This document shows positions 16,285 through 24,328 of a DNA stretch of 64,000 nt, in pieces. Below the pieces are notes generated by a model. The model made no database searches and was not told where the DNA came from. It saw only the letters and a program-made list of their open reading frames with translations. Where the stretch lies: contig NZ_JAKRVY010000001.1 of the NCBI RefSeq assembly GCF_023638055.1, forward strand, positions 627,815 through 691,814, given 5' to 3'. This DNA is from Natranaeroarchaeum aerophilus. GTDB lineage: Archaea > Halobacteriota > Halobacteria > Halobacteriales > Natronoarchaeaceae. The position numbers and the translations under genes are program-made. How positions within the stretch are numbered: position 1 is the first letter of the stretch; each line of letters starts with the position of its first letter.

Positions 16285-16629
16285 CTACTCCCCGCGACGA
16301 ATATCGTCGACGCGCATCAACGGATACCCATCCTCCATCGCCATGCTCGTGATTACCTCGCTGTCCTCGTACTCGATGACGATTTCGACCTCCATGAACT
16401 CGCCCGTCAACTCGGTGTAGCCGTGGTCGATCGCATCGTCAAGCGCTGATTCGAGAATGTCGACCGTGACCGTGCTGGCGTGGGGCTGGTTCTCGATCGA
16501 TTCCTCCATCGCGCGTTCGAGGCTGGCCGCGCTCTCGGGACGCACCGGCGTCCCGGCGAACTGGTGATACAGCGTGCCGAACTTGATCCCGGCCTCGAAA
16601 CACGCCCGTTCTCCGACGGTCGGCTCCAT
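16285..16629 (-). CDS. mptD: Archaeal dihydroneopterin aldolase
   Basis: This 114-residue protein starts at ATG 16629 (MEPTVGERACFEAGIKFG). It shows the PF04038/MptD pattern: FEAGIKFGTLYHQFAGTPV with the conserved His and Tyr, SLERAMEESIENQP, and YTELTGEFMEVEI with the catalytic-site Glu. MptD splits 7,8-dihydroneopterin to 6-hydroxymethyl-dihydropterin in archaeal pterin (methanopterin or folate) synthesis. Haloarchaea use it for folate. It is a stand-alone gene, divergent from azf after about 120 bases. Confidence 0.85.
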   Translation of the reverse strand: MEPTVGERACFEAGIKFGTLYHQFAGTPVRPESAASLERAMEESIENQPHASTVTVDILESALDDAIDHGYTELTGEFMEVEIVIEYEDSEVITSMAMEDGYPLMRVDDIRRGE

Positions 16630-16753
16630 ACACCCACTCACGACGGGGGAGACTAAAACGTCCCGAACACACCGAGTAGGGCCTGTGACAGTCGACTCGG
16701 TGCTCGGAAGAAATCGCATGGTACTTGACCCCGCTAGACTACTGGGCAAACGA

Positions 16754-17515
16754 ATGGACGACCCCGTACTACTCACCGGCGCGACCGGACGGGTCGGTAC
16801 TGCGATCCTCGACGGCATCGGCGACGACTACGAGTGGCGCTGTCTCGCACGAAGCCCACCCGAGGACGACCTCCCCGGCGAGTTCGTTGCCGCGGATATC
16901 ACCGACGAAGACGCAATGAACGACGCGATGGAGGGTATCGGCGCAGTTATCCACCTTGCTGGCGATCCCCGCCCCGAAGCCCCGTGGAGTAGCGTGCTGG
17001 AAAACAACATCGACGGCACAAAAACGATTCTGCAGGCGGCTGTCGACGAGGGTGTCGAGAAGTTCGTCTTCGCGTCCTCGAACCACGCTGTCGGCGCGTT
17101 CGAGACCGACGAGCGTACACCCGAGATGTACCGGACACACGACGAGTTCCGACTCGATGGCACCGAGCTCCCGCGGCCCGGAAACTTCTACGGTGTCAGC
17201 AAGGCAGCAGGCGAGACGCTCTGTCGATATTACCACGACCATTACGATCTCGACGTCGTCTGCCTGCGGATCGGCAACCTCACGAAGAACCACCCACCGA
17301 TCGACTACGAACGTGGACAGGCCATGTGGCTTTCCCATCGCGACTGTGCCCATCTCGCCGAGCGCTCGCTCGAAGCCGACTACGACTACGAGATCCTCTA
17401 TGGGATCTCGGACAACGATCGGAAGTACTACTCTCTGGAGCCCGCAAAGGAAGCGATCGGCTACGAACCACGGGACAACTCCGCGCAGTTCGACGGGAAA
17501 GAGCGCGTCGATTGA
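16754..17515 (+). CDS. azf: NAD-dependent glucose-6-phosphate dehydrogenase (Azf type)
   Basis: This 253-residue short-chain dehydrogenase/epimerase-fold protein starts at ATG 16754 (MDDPVLLTGATGRVGTAI). The nucleotide motif GATGRVG is at residues 9-15, and the catalytic YGVSK is near residue 145. Long identical-looking stretches (AVIHLAGDPRPEAPW, FASSNHAVGAFETDERTP, ELPRPGNFYGVSKAAGET) match Azf of Haloferax volcanii, the enzyme that feeds the oxidative pentose phosphate pathway with NAD and is unrelated to the classical zwf product. Other close relatives are uronate dehydrogenases, so a substrate shift remains possible. Confidence 0.85.
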   Translation: MDDPVLLTGATGRVGTAILDGIGDDYEWRCLARSPPEDDLPGEFVAADITDEDAMNDAMEGIGAVIHLAGDPRPEAPWSSVLENNIDGTKTILQAAVDEGVEKFVFASSNHAVGAFETDERTPEMYRTHDEFRLDGTELPRPGNFYGVSKAAGETLCRYYHDHYDLDVVCLRIGNLTKNHPPIDYERGQAMWLSHRDCAHLAERSLEADYDYEILYGISDNDRKYYSLEPAKEAIGYEPRDNSAQFDGKERVD

Positions 17516-17670
17516 CCTCCGCTCCCGGCATCGGATTCGGAGTGACCGTGCTTTCTGACTCCACAACCAGCGGTCCGGAGAGGAGCCCTTCAAGCGTGAT
17601 GTGGCCCGAGTCCCGAGATCATCCGTTTACGTACTGCATCGCGGTCGAACCGCACAGTGTCCGGACCCGG

Positions 17671-18024
17671 TTAGGTTGCTAGCTGGAACGTGAGCTGAAT
17701 CATGATCGCGTCGTCGTACTCGAACTCCGTCCCTCGACCGTCCATCGTATCACGCTGTTGCCGTGTCGACAGGGTATCGACTGCAGGAAACAGATCGTGA
17801 CAGGTCTCCTCGAACTCGTCGACGAGAGTCAGAGTTCGGTCGGTCTCCTCGAACACCTCGGAGACCCACTCCTGCTTTGTCTCCTGAATACGTGCCGTAT
17901 CGACCTGTCCAAAGGCGTCCTCGAATGCTGTGCGTAGCTCCTCGATAGTCTGCTCGTTCCAGTTCGTCTCGTCCGGCACGTCAGCGTCGTCGGGAAGGAT
18001 GACGTGGAGGCGACAGCGTGTCAT
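17671..18024 (-). CDS. Hypothetical protein
   Basis: This 117-residue protein starts at ATG 18024 (MTRCRLHVILPDDADVPDET). It alternates strands and helices: a basic first strand, a helical centre (NEQTIEELRTAFEDAFGQVD, QEWVSEVFEETDRTLTLVDEFEE) and a closing beta strand, AIMIQLTFQLAT. No signal peptide or membrane segment. No family recognised. Its 5' end lies 46 bases from the stop of the next minus-strand gene, so both may be read together. Confidence 0.68.
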   Translation of the reverse strand: MTRCRLHVILPDDADVPDETNWNEQTIEELRTAFEDAFGQVDTARIQETKQEWVSEVFEETDRTLTLVDEFEETCHDLFPAVDTLSTRQQRDTMDGRGTEFEYDDAIMIQLTFQLAT

Positions 18025-18070
18025 ACGATGGAGTTGCTGTCGGCCGGGGGTATACCTGACGGAGCTACCG

Positions 18071-18685
18071 TTATTCGAACAGCCCATCGACGTCCCGCTC
18101 TCGTCCGCGACGACGGTCGACGTGCCCTTGCAGACGCTGATAGACGATCCCTCTGTTCTCGTGGTCGCCGACGAAATCGAGCACGAGCGTCAGGAAGGTA
18201 GTCTCCGCCGTGTCGAGCTCTTCCCGGGCATAGCTCACGGCATCGTCCACGACCGCCTCGTCCCAGTGCTCCCTGGCGTCGGCCAGCACGGACGCCGCGA
18301 CGAACGCCGCATCGATGTCGAGCTCAGCCAGCTCGAGTGTCACGCCCTCGTAGCTGAGTCGGGGTGGTGCCTGTCGTTCGATCAGCGCGGGATCCTCCGC
18401 GAGCGTGGCGAGGTACGTTCGGATCTCGGTGAGGACGACACCGCGATAGGGATCGGACAGCCCGTCGAGATAGTCCAGTGCGCTTTCCGCGAGTCCCGTC
18501 GCGCCGGACCAGTTTCGTTCGGTCGCGTGGTAGATCGCCGCAGTGAACTGGATGAGCCCGTGGAGGAACCGCTCGTCGTCGGTGCTGTCGTCCAGTTCGA
18601 GCCAGCGCTCCTCCCACGCATCGTGGGCGGCGTGGTACTCGCCGTGGTTGTAGATCGCGATCCCGGCACGTAACTCCGCGTCCAT
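18071..18685 (-). CDS. DUF309 domain protein
   Basis: This 204-residue protein starts at ATG 18685 (MDAELRAGIAIYNHGEYHAAHD). The opening FNxGxYxxAHDxWEExW pattern (YNHGEYHAAHDAWEERWLEL) followed by FLHGLIQFTAAIYHA is the DUF309 signature, a helical bundle with conserved His/Glu. The later part (SYEGVTLELAELDIDAAF and an Arg-rich tail) is an extension typical of haloarchaeal members. No biochemical role is established for the family. Confidence 0.8.
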   Translation of the reverse strand: MDAELRAGIAIYNHGEYHAAHDAWEERWLELDDSTDDERFLHGLIQFTAAIYHATERNWSGATGLAESALDYLDGLSDPYRGVVLTEIRTYLATLAEDPALIERQAPPRLSYEGVTLELAELDIDAAFVAASVLADAREHWDEAVVDDAVSYAREELDTAETTFLTLVLDFVGDHENRGIVYQRLQGHVDRRRGRERDVDGLFE

Positions 18686-18778
18686 ATGGACGAGTAGATG
18701 CGGAGCGGTGTAAACGTCCCGCAGCGGGCCACGCCGAATAAGCGGGATTTTTAATCCGGGACTGCATCCGACCCGTGT

Positions 18779-19840
18779 ATGCGCGTCGCGATGGTTACGT
18801 TGGAGACAGTCCACCAGCGCGACGCAGCGTTACAGCGGCGTCTCCACCGGCTCGCACAGACGCTAATCGGGCGCGGTCACGACGTTCACGTCTTCTGTGC
18901 ACAGTGGTGGGACAAGAAGATCGACACCTTCGTGCGCGAGGAGATCACGTATCACGGGGTCGTCCGGTCGGTCGAGTCGACGCGTGGCTTCCTGCTGGGG
19001 TTACCGCTCGCGATCAACAGCTGTGATCCCGACGTGGTCCATGCTGGGGCAGCGTATTCCCCGGCAGTTGCTGCCGCGAGCGTCGGGGCAACGCTTGCCC
19101 GCGTTCCGTTGCTCACCGACTGGTACGATCCGACGGTCGGCGACGGATTTCTTGCCCGCCGTGGGCTGTCAGCGTCCGACCGAATCGTCACGCCGTCGCG
19201 ACTCGTTCGCACCCGGCTACGCGAGCAGGGTGCAGACGCCGACCGGACGGGAGTCGTCCCGAACAGCGTCGACTTCGATCTGATCCGCGAGACCGAGCCT
19301 GCCGACGAACGCCATATCGTCTACGCACGGGATCTCGATGCGGGCGCGAACCTCGAAAGCCTGCTGCTCGGGCTGGCCGAACTCCGCGAGTTCGACTGGT
19401 CGGCGACGGTGATCGGGGACGGTCCACGTCGCGACGAGTACGAGCAGCAGGCTCGCGACCTGCGGATCGACGACCGGATCTCCTTCGCTGGGGCGCTCTC
19501 TCGGGAGGAGCGGGTCGCCATCTACCGGAACGCACACGTCTTCGTCCAGACGGCGCGGCAGTGTCGCTTCCCGACCGAACTGCTGTGGGGACTGGCCTGT
19601 GGCTGTGTCGGTATCGTCGAGTATCACGTCGATTCGAGTGCTCACGAACTCGTTGAGGGGCGCGAACGCGGGTTCCGGACCACCTCGGAGAGCGAACTCG
19701 CCGACGCCATCCGGGAGGCTGGCGGAATGGAGTCACGAACGATCGACGAGGAGTTCACGGGCTTCGATCGCGGGACAGTCGTGGAACAGTATCTGGACCT
19801 GTACCGGGAGCTTCGGAAGCAGTACGGCATTCTACGCTGA
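18779..19840 (+). CDS. Glycosyltransferase family 4 protein
   Basis: This 353-residue GT-B fold protein begins MRVAMVTLETVHQRDAALQ. The N-terminal Rossmann half has GRGHDVHVFCAQWW, and the C-terminal half has the nucleotide-sugar region VIGDGPRRDEYEQQARDL, FAGALSREERVAIYRNAHVFVQ and the following Glu-bearing segment (FPTELLWGLACGCVGIVEYH). This is the GT4 retaining glycosyltransferase layout; such enzymes build glycolipids or glycan chains at the inner membrane face. It overlaps no neighbour and is not in a visible glycosylation cluster, so its acceptor is unknown. Confidence 0.86.
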   Translation: MRVAMVTLETVHQRDAALQRRLHRLAQTLIGRGHDVHVFCAQWWDKKIDTFVREEITYHGVVRSVESTRGFLLGLPLAINSCDPDVVHAGAAYSPAVAAASVGATLARVPLLTDWYDPTVGDGFLARRGLSASDRIVTPSRLVRTRLREQGADADRTGVVPNSVDFDLIRETEPADERHIVYARDLDAGANLESLLLGLAELREFDWSATVIGDGPRRDEYEQQARDLRIDDRISFAGALSREERVAIYRNAHVFVQTARQCRFPTELLWGLACGCVGIVEYHVDSSAHELVEGRERGFRTTSESELADAIREAGGMESRTIDEEFTGFDRGTVVEQYLDLYRELRKQYGILR

Positions 19841-19993
19841 ACAGCCACACGACCACCTCGTTCGCGCGGAGAAGGAGTTGAACGAACAGTATGGACCACC
19901 TCGAAAGCTCACGCCGCACCGTTCAATCCGTAGCTGAACACCGCCCTTCCGAATGACACAAAATATAAACCCGACCAAGGAATATAAGGTATT

Positions 19994-20149
19994 ATGATGC
20001 CAGACTGCCCGCGGTGTGGAACGCGGATGAGTATGGACGACGAGACCACGAAACTCGTCGAATATCGCTGTACGGTCTGTCACACGCGCGAGGTAGAACA
20101 CAGAACGGGCAGCCAGTCGCTCCGCCAGGGCAGTCCGGACGTCGCCTGA
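19994..20149 (+). CDS. 51-residue zinc-ribbon micro-protein
   Basis: An ATG at 19994 (or the next codon, 19997) opens a 51-residue frame, MMPDCPRCGTRMSMDDE..., with two CxxC pairs (CPRC at residues 5-8, CTVC at about 30-33) spaced as in a zinc ribbon. A TATA-like AAATATAAA at 19961-19969 lies about 28 bases upstream, right for a leaderless gene. The stop TGA (20147-20149) abuts the end of the convergent RuvC-like gene. Haloarchaea carry many such small zinc-finger proteins; some affect motility or biofilm, most have no known role. Confidence 0.72.
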   Translation: MMPDCPRCGTRMSMDDETTKLVEYRCTVCHTREVEHRTGSQSLRQGSPDVA

Positions 20150-20881
20150 TCAACTATTCTTCCGGTGTGTATCCAGCGCTTCGTCGAGCGTTAGCTCCCC
20201 CGACGCGACGCGTCGTGCCAGCGCCTCGTCGATCGTCCGGTTCTGTTCGGAGCGCTCGCGCGAGCGGTTCTTGATCACCTGTAGCTCCCCTTCTGTCGGC
20301 TCGAACTCCCGGTCGTCGATCCGCTCGCCCTCGATCCGGGCGATGTTTACTGCGGCGAGCACGTCGCCCATTCCTCGCGCACCGGTTCCAACGTACGGCG
20401 TCGTTCCCGTTTCATCGACCAGTTCCACGGATACGTCGAGTTCGTCGACGATCCGGGCGGCCTCGATACGGGCACCGTCGCCGATTCGGACGATCGGGTC
20501 AGTCACACCCTCGATCTCCTCCCGAACCGTCTCGGCAGCCTCACTCAGTGGGACGTGATATGCACTTACGACGATCTCCCCTGCGAGGACGGCGATTCCC
20601 GGCTCGATGCCGGGATCGATTCCGACAACCAGTCGACCTCCTGCGTCTCGTAACAGGGCCAGCGCCGCCTCGACTGTGCGGCGTGGCTCTCCGGGCGTCG
20701 CCGTCACCGTCTCGCATCCGGGGTCGATGCTGTCTACGGTTTCGGCGTCCGTGATGACAACCGCTGCGGTCTCGGGCAGGTCGTCGGCCGGCTCGACGGT
20801 CGTAAAATCGACGTTCCGGTCGCGAAGCTCGTTGACGACGCCGTGGTACACCTCGAAATCGCTCGTTGCGACGACAATCAC
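20150..20881 (-). CDS. RuvC/RNase H-like predicted nuclease
   Basis: This 243-residue protein opens with a Rossmann-like segment (MIVVATSDFEVYHGVVNELRDR), followed by an RNase H-fold core: VVGIDPGIEPGIAVL near residue 86 supplies the first acidic residue, and GARGMGDVLAAVNIARIEG near 168 matches the last-helix Asp of RuvC-type resolvases. It resembles archaeal RuvC/YqgF-like predicted nucleases (COG2433 type) in shortened form. It is divergently oriented to radB with 85 bases between them, which suggests a link to recombination. It has no cysteine-metal motifs or membrane segments. Confidence 0.7.
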   Translation of the reverse strand: MIVVATSDFEVYHGVVNELRDRNVDFTTVEPADDLPETAAVVITDAETVDSIDPGCETVTATPGEPRRTVEAALALLRDAGGRLVVGIDPGIEPGIAVLAGEIVVSAYHVPLSEAAETVREEIEGVTDPIVRIGDGARIEAARIVDELDVSVELVDETGTTPYVGTGARGMGDVLAAVNIARIEGERIDDREFEPTEGELQVIKNRSRERSEQNRTIDEALARRVASGELTLDEALDTHRKNS

Positions 20882-20966
20882 TGGTCGATCGTTCGCTCTC
20901 CCCCGAGTTAACTGTCACGTCGCACGGACCGGGAGCTTTTTGCGGAAACCGGCGAAAGGATCGAGT

Positions 20967-21671
20967 GTGAACGCAGGTACGCCGATCCCGACGGGCTGTG
21001 AGTCGGTCGACGAGTTGCTCGGCGGCGGCTTCGAGCGCGGCACCGTCACACAGCTGTACGGCCAGCCCGCGGCTGGCAAGACGAATCTAGCCCTCGCCGC
21101 CGCGGTCGAAGTCGCCGCAAGCGGTAAGCTGGCAGTCTACATCGACACGGAAGGGCTGTCGGTGGACCGGTTCCAGCAGGTGCTGTCGGGCCGGGTCGAC
21201 GACGAGCGCATCGAGGAGGTCGCCTCGAACGTCGTCATCGAGAGCGCTTACGACTTCGAGGAACAACAGACCGCCGTCCGGGACGCCGCGGAGTTTGCCG
21301 ACCGGGCCGACCTGATCGCCCTCGACAGCGCAACCGGCTTCTACCGGCTCGAACGCGACGAGGCCGACGAGGGGGACACGCTCCGACAGGTCGCCAAACA
21401 GGTGACGCATCTGCTCTCCCTGGCACGAAAGCACGACCTTGCAGTGATCGTTACGAATCAGGTGTTCGCCGACCCCGACAGCGATCAGACGCGAGCACTG
21501 GGCGGGAACACGTTAGAACACTGGACGGGGACGGTACTCAGACTGGATCGCTACAGGGGCGGAAACAGACGTGCCACGCTAGAAAAACATCGTGCGAAGG
21601 CCGCTGGCGAGACGGCTCAGTTCCGAATCAGCGAATCCGGGCTGGAATCGGCGGACGGACGGACGCCCTAG
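20967..21671 (+). CDS. radB: DNA repair and recombination protein RadB
   Basis: This 234-residue RecA-fold protein, taken from GTG 20967 (V/MNAGTPIPTGCESVDELLGGG), lacks the N-terminal helix-hairpin-helix domain of RadA, as RadB does. Walker A is GQPAAGKT near residues 32-39; Walker B is DLIALD; VIVTNQVF and ALGGNTLEHWT follow as in RadB. RadB aids RadA-mediated strand exchange in euryarchaea. The start with a GTG and no clear leader agrees with the family's N-terminus. The downstream CBS gene converges, with 1 base between the stops. Confidence 0.92.
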   Translation: MNAGTPIPTGCESVDELLGGGFERGTVTQLYGQPAAGKTNLALAAAVEVAASGKLAVYIDTEGLSVDRFQQVLSGRVDDERIEEVASNVVIESAYDFEEQQTAVRDAAEFADRADLIALDSATGFYRLERDEADEGDTLRQVAKQVTHLLSLARKHDLAVIVTNQVFADPDSDQTRALGGNTLEHWTGTVLRLDRYRGGNRRATLEKHRAKAAGETAQFRISESGLESADGRTP

Positions 21672-21672
21672 C

Positions 21673-22830
21673 TCACATCTCGCCGAGTTTTCGGAGCACC
21701 TGTCCCTTGTACTCCTCGTCGCTGATAACGCCTTTCAGTTCGAGGACGTTCCGTTCTAGCTTGTCACTGGCGACGCGAAATGCGTTATCCGCGCCGTAAC
21801 CCTCGCCAGTGCCGGCGACCTGCCCCTTGTTGGTCCGGAGGCGGATCTGACACTGGATCAACGGGGTGCCGCGCAGTTTCTCCTTGTGTTTGTGAAAGCG
21901 GACGTGTGCATGCTGTACCTGCATCTTCCGGTACTTGTCGGCGATCTGCTGGATCTGTTCGCGGATGTCCTCACGAGTGATCGTATCGAGCAACCGGATG
22001 TTCGTGATCTGGACGTCGAGCCGCTCCTCCTCGGTGTAGGACAGGGCTCGTAGAACGTCAGTTTTGGTCAGGATGCCCTGGACGAGCCGATCGTCCTCTT
22101 CCGGCGTCACGACCAGTCCGCCGTAGTCGTGGTCGAGCATCGTCCGTACGGCTTCCTCGACCGATGCAGTGGTCGTCGTCGTCGTCACCGGGCTGTTCAT
22201 CGCGTCGTAGACGGGCATGTCGAGCACGCGCTCGACGTCACCTTTCCGATCGCCGGTGGTCTGTTTGTGCATCCGACGGATCGCGATGTCACTGATGTCG
22301 TGGGTCGTGATGACCCCCGACAGGTGGCCGTTTTCGTTGACGACCGGGAGCCGGGAGATGCCGTTCTCGCGCAGGTAGTTGATCGCCTTTCCGACACCTG
22401 CGGTCTCCTCGATCGAAATCACGTTGTCCGTGTAGATCTGCTCGACGGTCAGCGCGTCGAGATTGTCGAGAACGGCCGTGAGAATTGCGTCGGCCGTGAT
22501 GATGCCGTAGCGCTGCTCGCCCTCGAACACCGGAGCGACCTTGGTACCGCCCTCGACCAGCTGGCGGGCGACGTCCCGGATCCCTTCCGTTCGATCGATC
22601 TTCGGAGCCGGATCGTTTCGGCTGGGCTTGATCAGCGCCCCCGCCTTCGCGTCATCTTCAACGTGAGACTGGAGCACATCCTGCTCCGCGAGCACACCGG
22701 CGTACTCGCCATCGCGCGTGACAATGATCCCTTTCGGGTTCTCCTCGTCGAACAGCGAGCGCACCTTCCCGAGTCTCGTCCCAACATCGACTTCGACGTA
22801 CTCCTGTGACGCGATATCAGAAATATCCAT
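21673..22830 (-). CDS. Four-CBS protein with HPF/S30AE-like C-terminal domain
   Basis: This 385-residue protein starts at ATG 22830 (MDISDIASQEYVEVDVG). Four CBS repeats fill residues about 1-270 (for example KGIIVTRDGEYAGVLAEQDV, GISRLPVVNENGHLSGVITTHDIS, YGGLVVTPEEDD). The last ~110 residues have the beta-alpha-beta-beta-beta-alpha pattern of ribosome hibernation factors: LDVQITNIR, a helix, QVQHAHVRFHKHKEK, IQCQIRLRTNKGQVAGTGEG, then NAFRVASDKLERNVLELKG. CBS domains usually sense adenine nucleotides. CBS-bearing archaeal ribosome hibernation factors (Dri in Pyrobaculum) have been described, so a role in silencing ribosomes under low energy is a reasonable inference. A TATA-like ATTAAATAG lies about 35 bases upstream. 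Confidence 0.85.
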   Translation of the reverse strand: MDISDIASQEYVEVDVGTRLGKVRSLFDEENPKGIIVTRDGEYAGVLAEQDVLQSHVEDDAKAGALIKPSRNDPAPKIDRTEGIRDVARQLVEGGTKVAPVFEGEQRYGIITADAILTAVLDNLDALTVEQIYTDNVISIEETAGVGKAINYLRENGISRLPVVNENGHLSGVITTHDISDIAIRRMHKQTTGDRKGDVERVLDMPVYDAMNSPVTTTTTTASVEEAVRTMLDHDYGGLVVTPEEDDRLVQGILTKTDVLRALSYTEEERLDVQITNIRLLDTITREDIREQIQQIADKYRKMQVQHAHVRFHKHKEKLRGTPLIQCQIRLRTNKGQVAGTGEGYGADNAFRVASDKLERNVLELKGVISDEEYKGQVLRKLGEM

Positions 22831-22993
22831 AGTACTCACGCTTGGGACTTTGCTGGCTGACCTATTTAATGTACCGGCAATTGTTAACATATGAAAATTA
22901 ACGAAAGTTGACACGGCGAAGCTCCGGCAATCGGCGATCGCCTGGAACCAGCGAGGCCGGGGAAAACGAGCGGACAGAGTGGTAGCGTGGCGT

Positions 22994-23902
22994 CTAGACG
23001 CCGCGGTGCTGGAGCTGTTCGTCTTCGGGCAGGTCGGCGTTCGCGTCGCCGCGCATGCCCGAGCCGATATCCTTGCTGATCTCCGCGAGGGCGTCGGGGT
23101 CATCCCAGTTGTTGACGGCCTCGACGATGGCCTCGCCCATCTCCTCGGGGTCTTCCGCGCCGAAGATCCCCGAGCCGACGAAGATGCCGTCGCAGCCGTG
23201 GTGCATCATCAGTGCGGCGTCGGCGGGCGTTGCGATGCCGCCTGCCGCGAAGTTGACGACCGGCAGTCGGCCCTGCTCTGCGGTCTCGTGGACCAGATCG
23301 ATCGGTGCCTCGTTCGCGCGGGCCCACTCCTCGCGTTCCTCGTGGTTCATACCCGTGAGCTTGCGGATCGCGCTCTTGATGTTGCGCTGGTGGTGGACCG
23401 CCTGGTTGACGTCACCGGTCCCGGCTTCGCCTTTCGTGCGGATCATCGCTGCGCCCTCGTTGATCCGGCGGAGCGCCTCACCGAGATTGCGGGCACCACA
23501 GACAAAAGGCGAGGTGAACTCACGCTTGTCGATGTGGAAGCGGTCGTCGGCGGGCGTGAGTACCTCGGACTCGTCGATCATATCCACGCCGAGCGATTCG
23601 AGGATCTGGGCTTCTGCGGTGTGGCCGATCCGGGACTTGCCCATCACCGGGATCGACACCTCGTCGATGATCGCCTCGACGTCGACCGGATCGGGCATCC
23701 GGGCGACGCCGCCGCGCTTGCGGATGTCGGCCGGAACGGCCTCGAGCGCCATCACTGCCACCGCACCGACGTCCTCCGCGATCCGCGCTTGCTCCCGGTT
23801 GACGACATCCATGATGACACCGCCTTTCTGCATGCGAGCGAACCCGCGTTTCACGAGTTCGGTTCCGCGTTTGAGCTCCTCTAGATCGGTAGCTTCTGGC
23901 AT
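22994..23902 (-). CDS. pdxS: Pyridoxal 5'-phosphate synthase, lyase subunit PdxS
   Basis: This 302-residue (beta/alpha)8 protein begins [20 protein letters not shown]. The family's highly conserved blocks are all present: [43 protein letters not shown], the phosphate-binding [10 protein letters not shown] and the C-terminal [10 protein letters not shown]. PdxS joins ribose 5-phosphate, glyceraldehyde 3-phosphate and ammonia into PLP, with the ammonia supplied by the glutaminase PdxT. No pdxT is in this window, as is common in haloarchaea. Length and sequence look fully functional. Confidence 0.97.
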   Translation of the reverse strand: MPEATDLEELKRGTELVKRGFARMQKGGVIMDVVNREQARIAEDVGAVAVMALEAVPADIRKRGGVARMPDPVDVEAIIDEVSIPVMGKSRIGHTAEAQILESLGVDMIDESEVLTPADDRFHIDKREFTSPFVCGARNLGEALRRINEGAAMIRTKGEAGTGDVNQAVHHQRNIKSAIRKLTGMNHEEREEWARANEAPIDLVHETAEQGRLPVVNFAAGGIATPADAALMMHHGCDGIFVGSGIFGAEDPEEMGEAIVEAVNNWDDPDALAEISKDIGSGMRGDANADLPEDEQLQHRGV

Positions 23903-24069
23903 GGATTCGGGTTAGGACTGGGGACACTTAACCCGTTCCTTTGGGGGAGTCTCGGCGGTCCAAAATCGCGGTATCAACGGCGTGTATCGGCGGATCGAGT
24001 CATTCCGGATCGGCGTCCGAGACGCGGTGTCGTCGACAGATCTTTCGACCGGCAGCCTGATGTCAGCAC

Positions 24070-24303
24070 ATGGGCTGGAACGTCGAGTTCGACGACGGGG
24101 ACGCAGTCTCACTGGTTCACGACGAGGAGTTCCTGCTGTACGCACGCCGCGGACAGGAACGTGACGGGCACACCGAGTGGACGGTCGAGATTACCGATAC
24201 AGCCACTGGCGAAGAGATCGAGCGCGAGACGTACGAGATCTCGAACCGTCAGCATCTCCAGTCAGTACTTGACAGGTATACTGACGTGTATCCGCCGCAG
24301 TGA
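24070..24303 (+). CDS. Hypothetical small protein
   Basis: This 77-residue acidic soluble protein begins MGWNVEFDDGDAVSLVHDEEFLL and alternates beta strands (EWTVEITDTATGEEI) with a final helix, QHLQSVLDRYTDVYPPQ. No cysteine, signal or membrane segment is present. It converges on the histidine kinase gene. No family recognised; codon use and acidity look like a real haloarchaeal gene. Confidence 0.65.
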   Translation: MGWNVEFDDGDAVSLVHDEEFLLYARRGQERDGHTEWTVEITDTATGEEIERETYEISNRQHLQSVLDRYTDVYPPQ

Positions 24304-24328
24304 GTCGATTGTACAGGTAGTGACAGTA

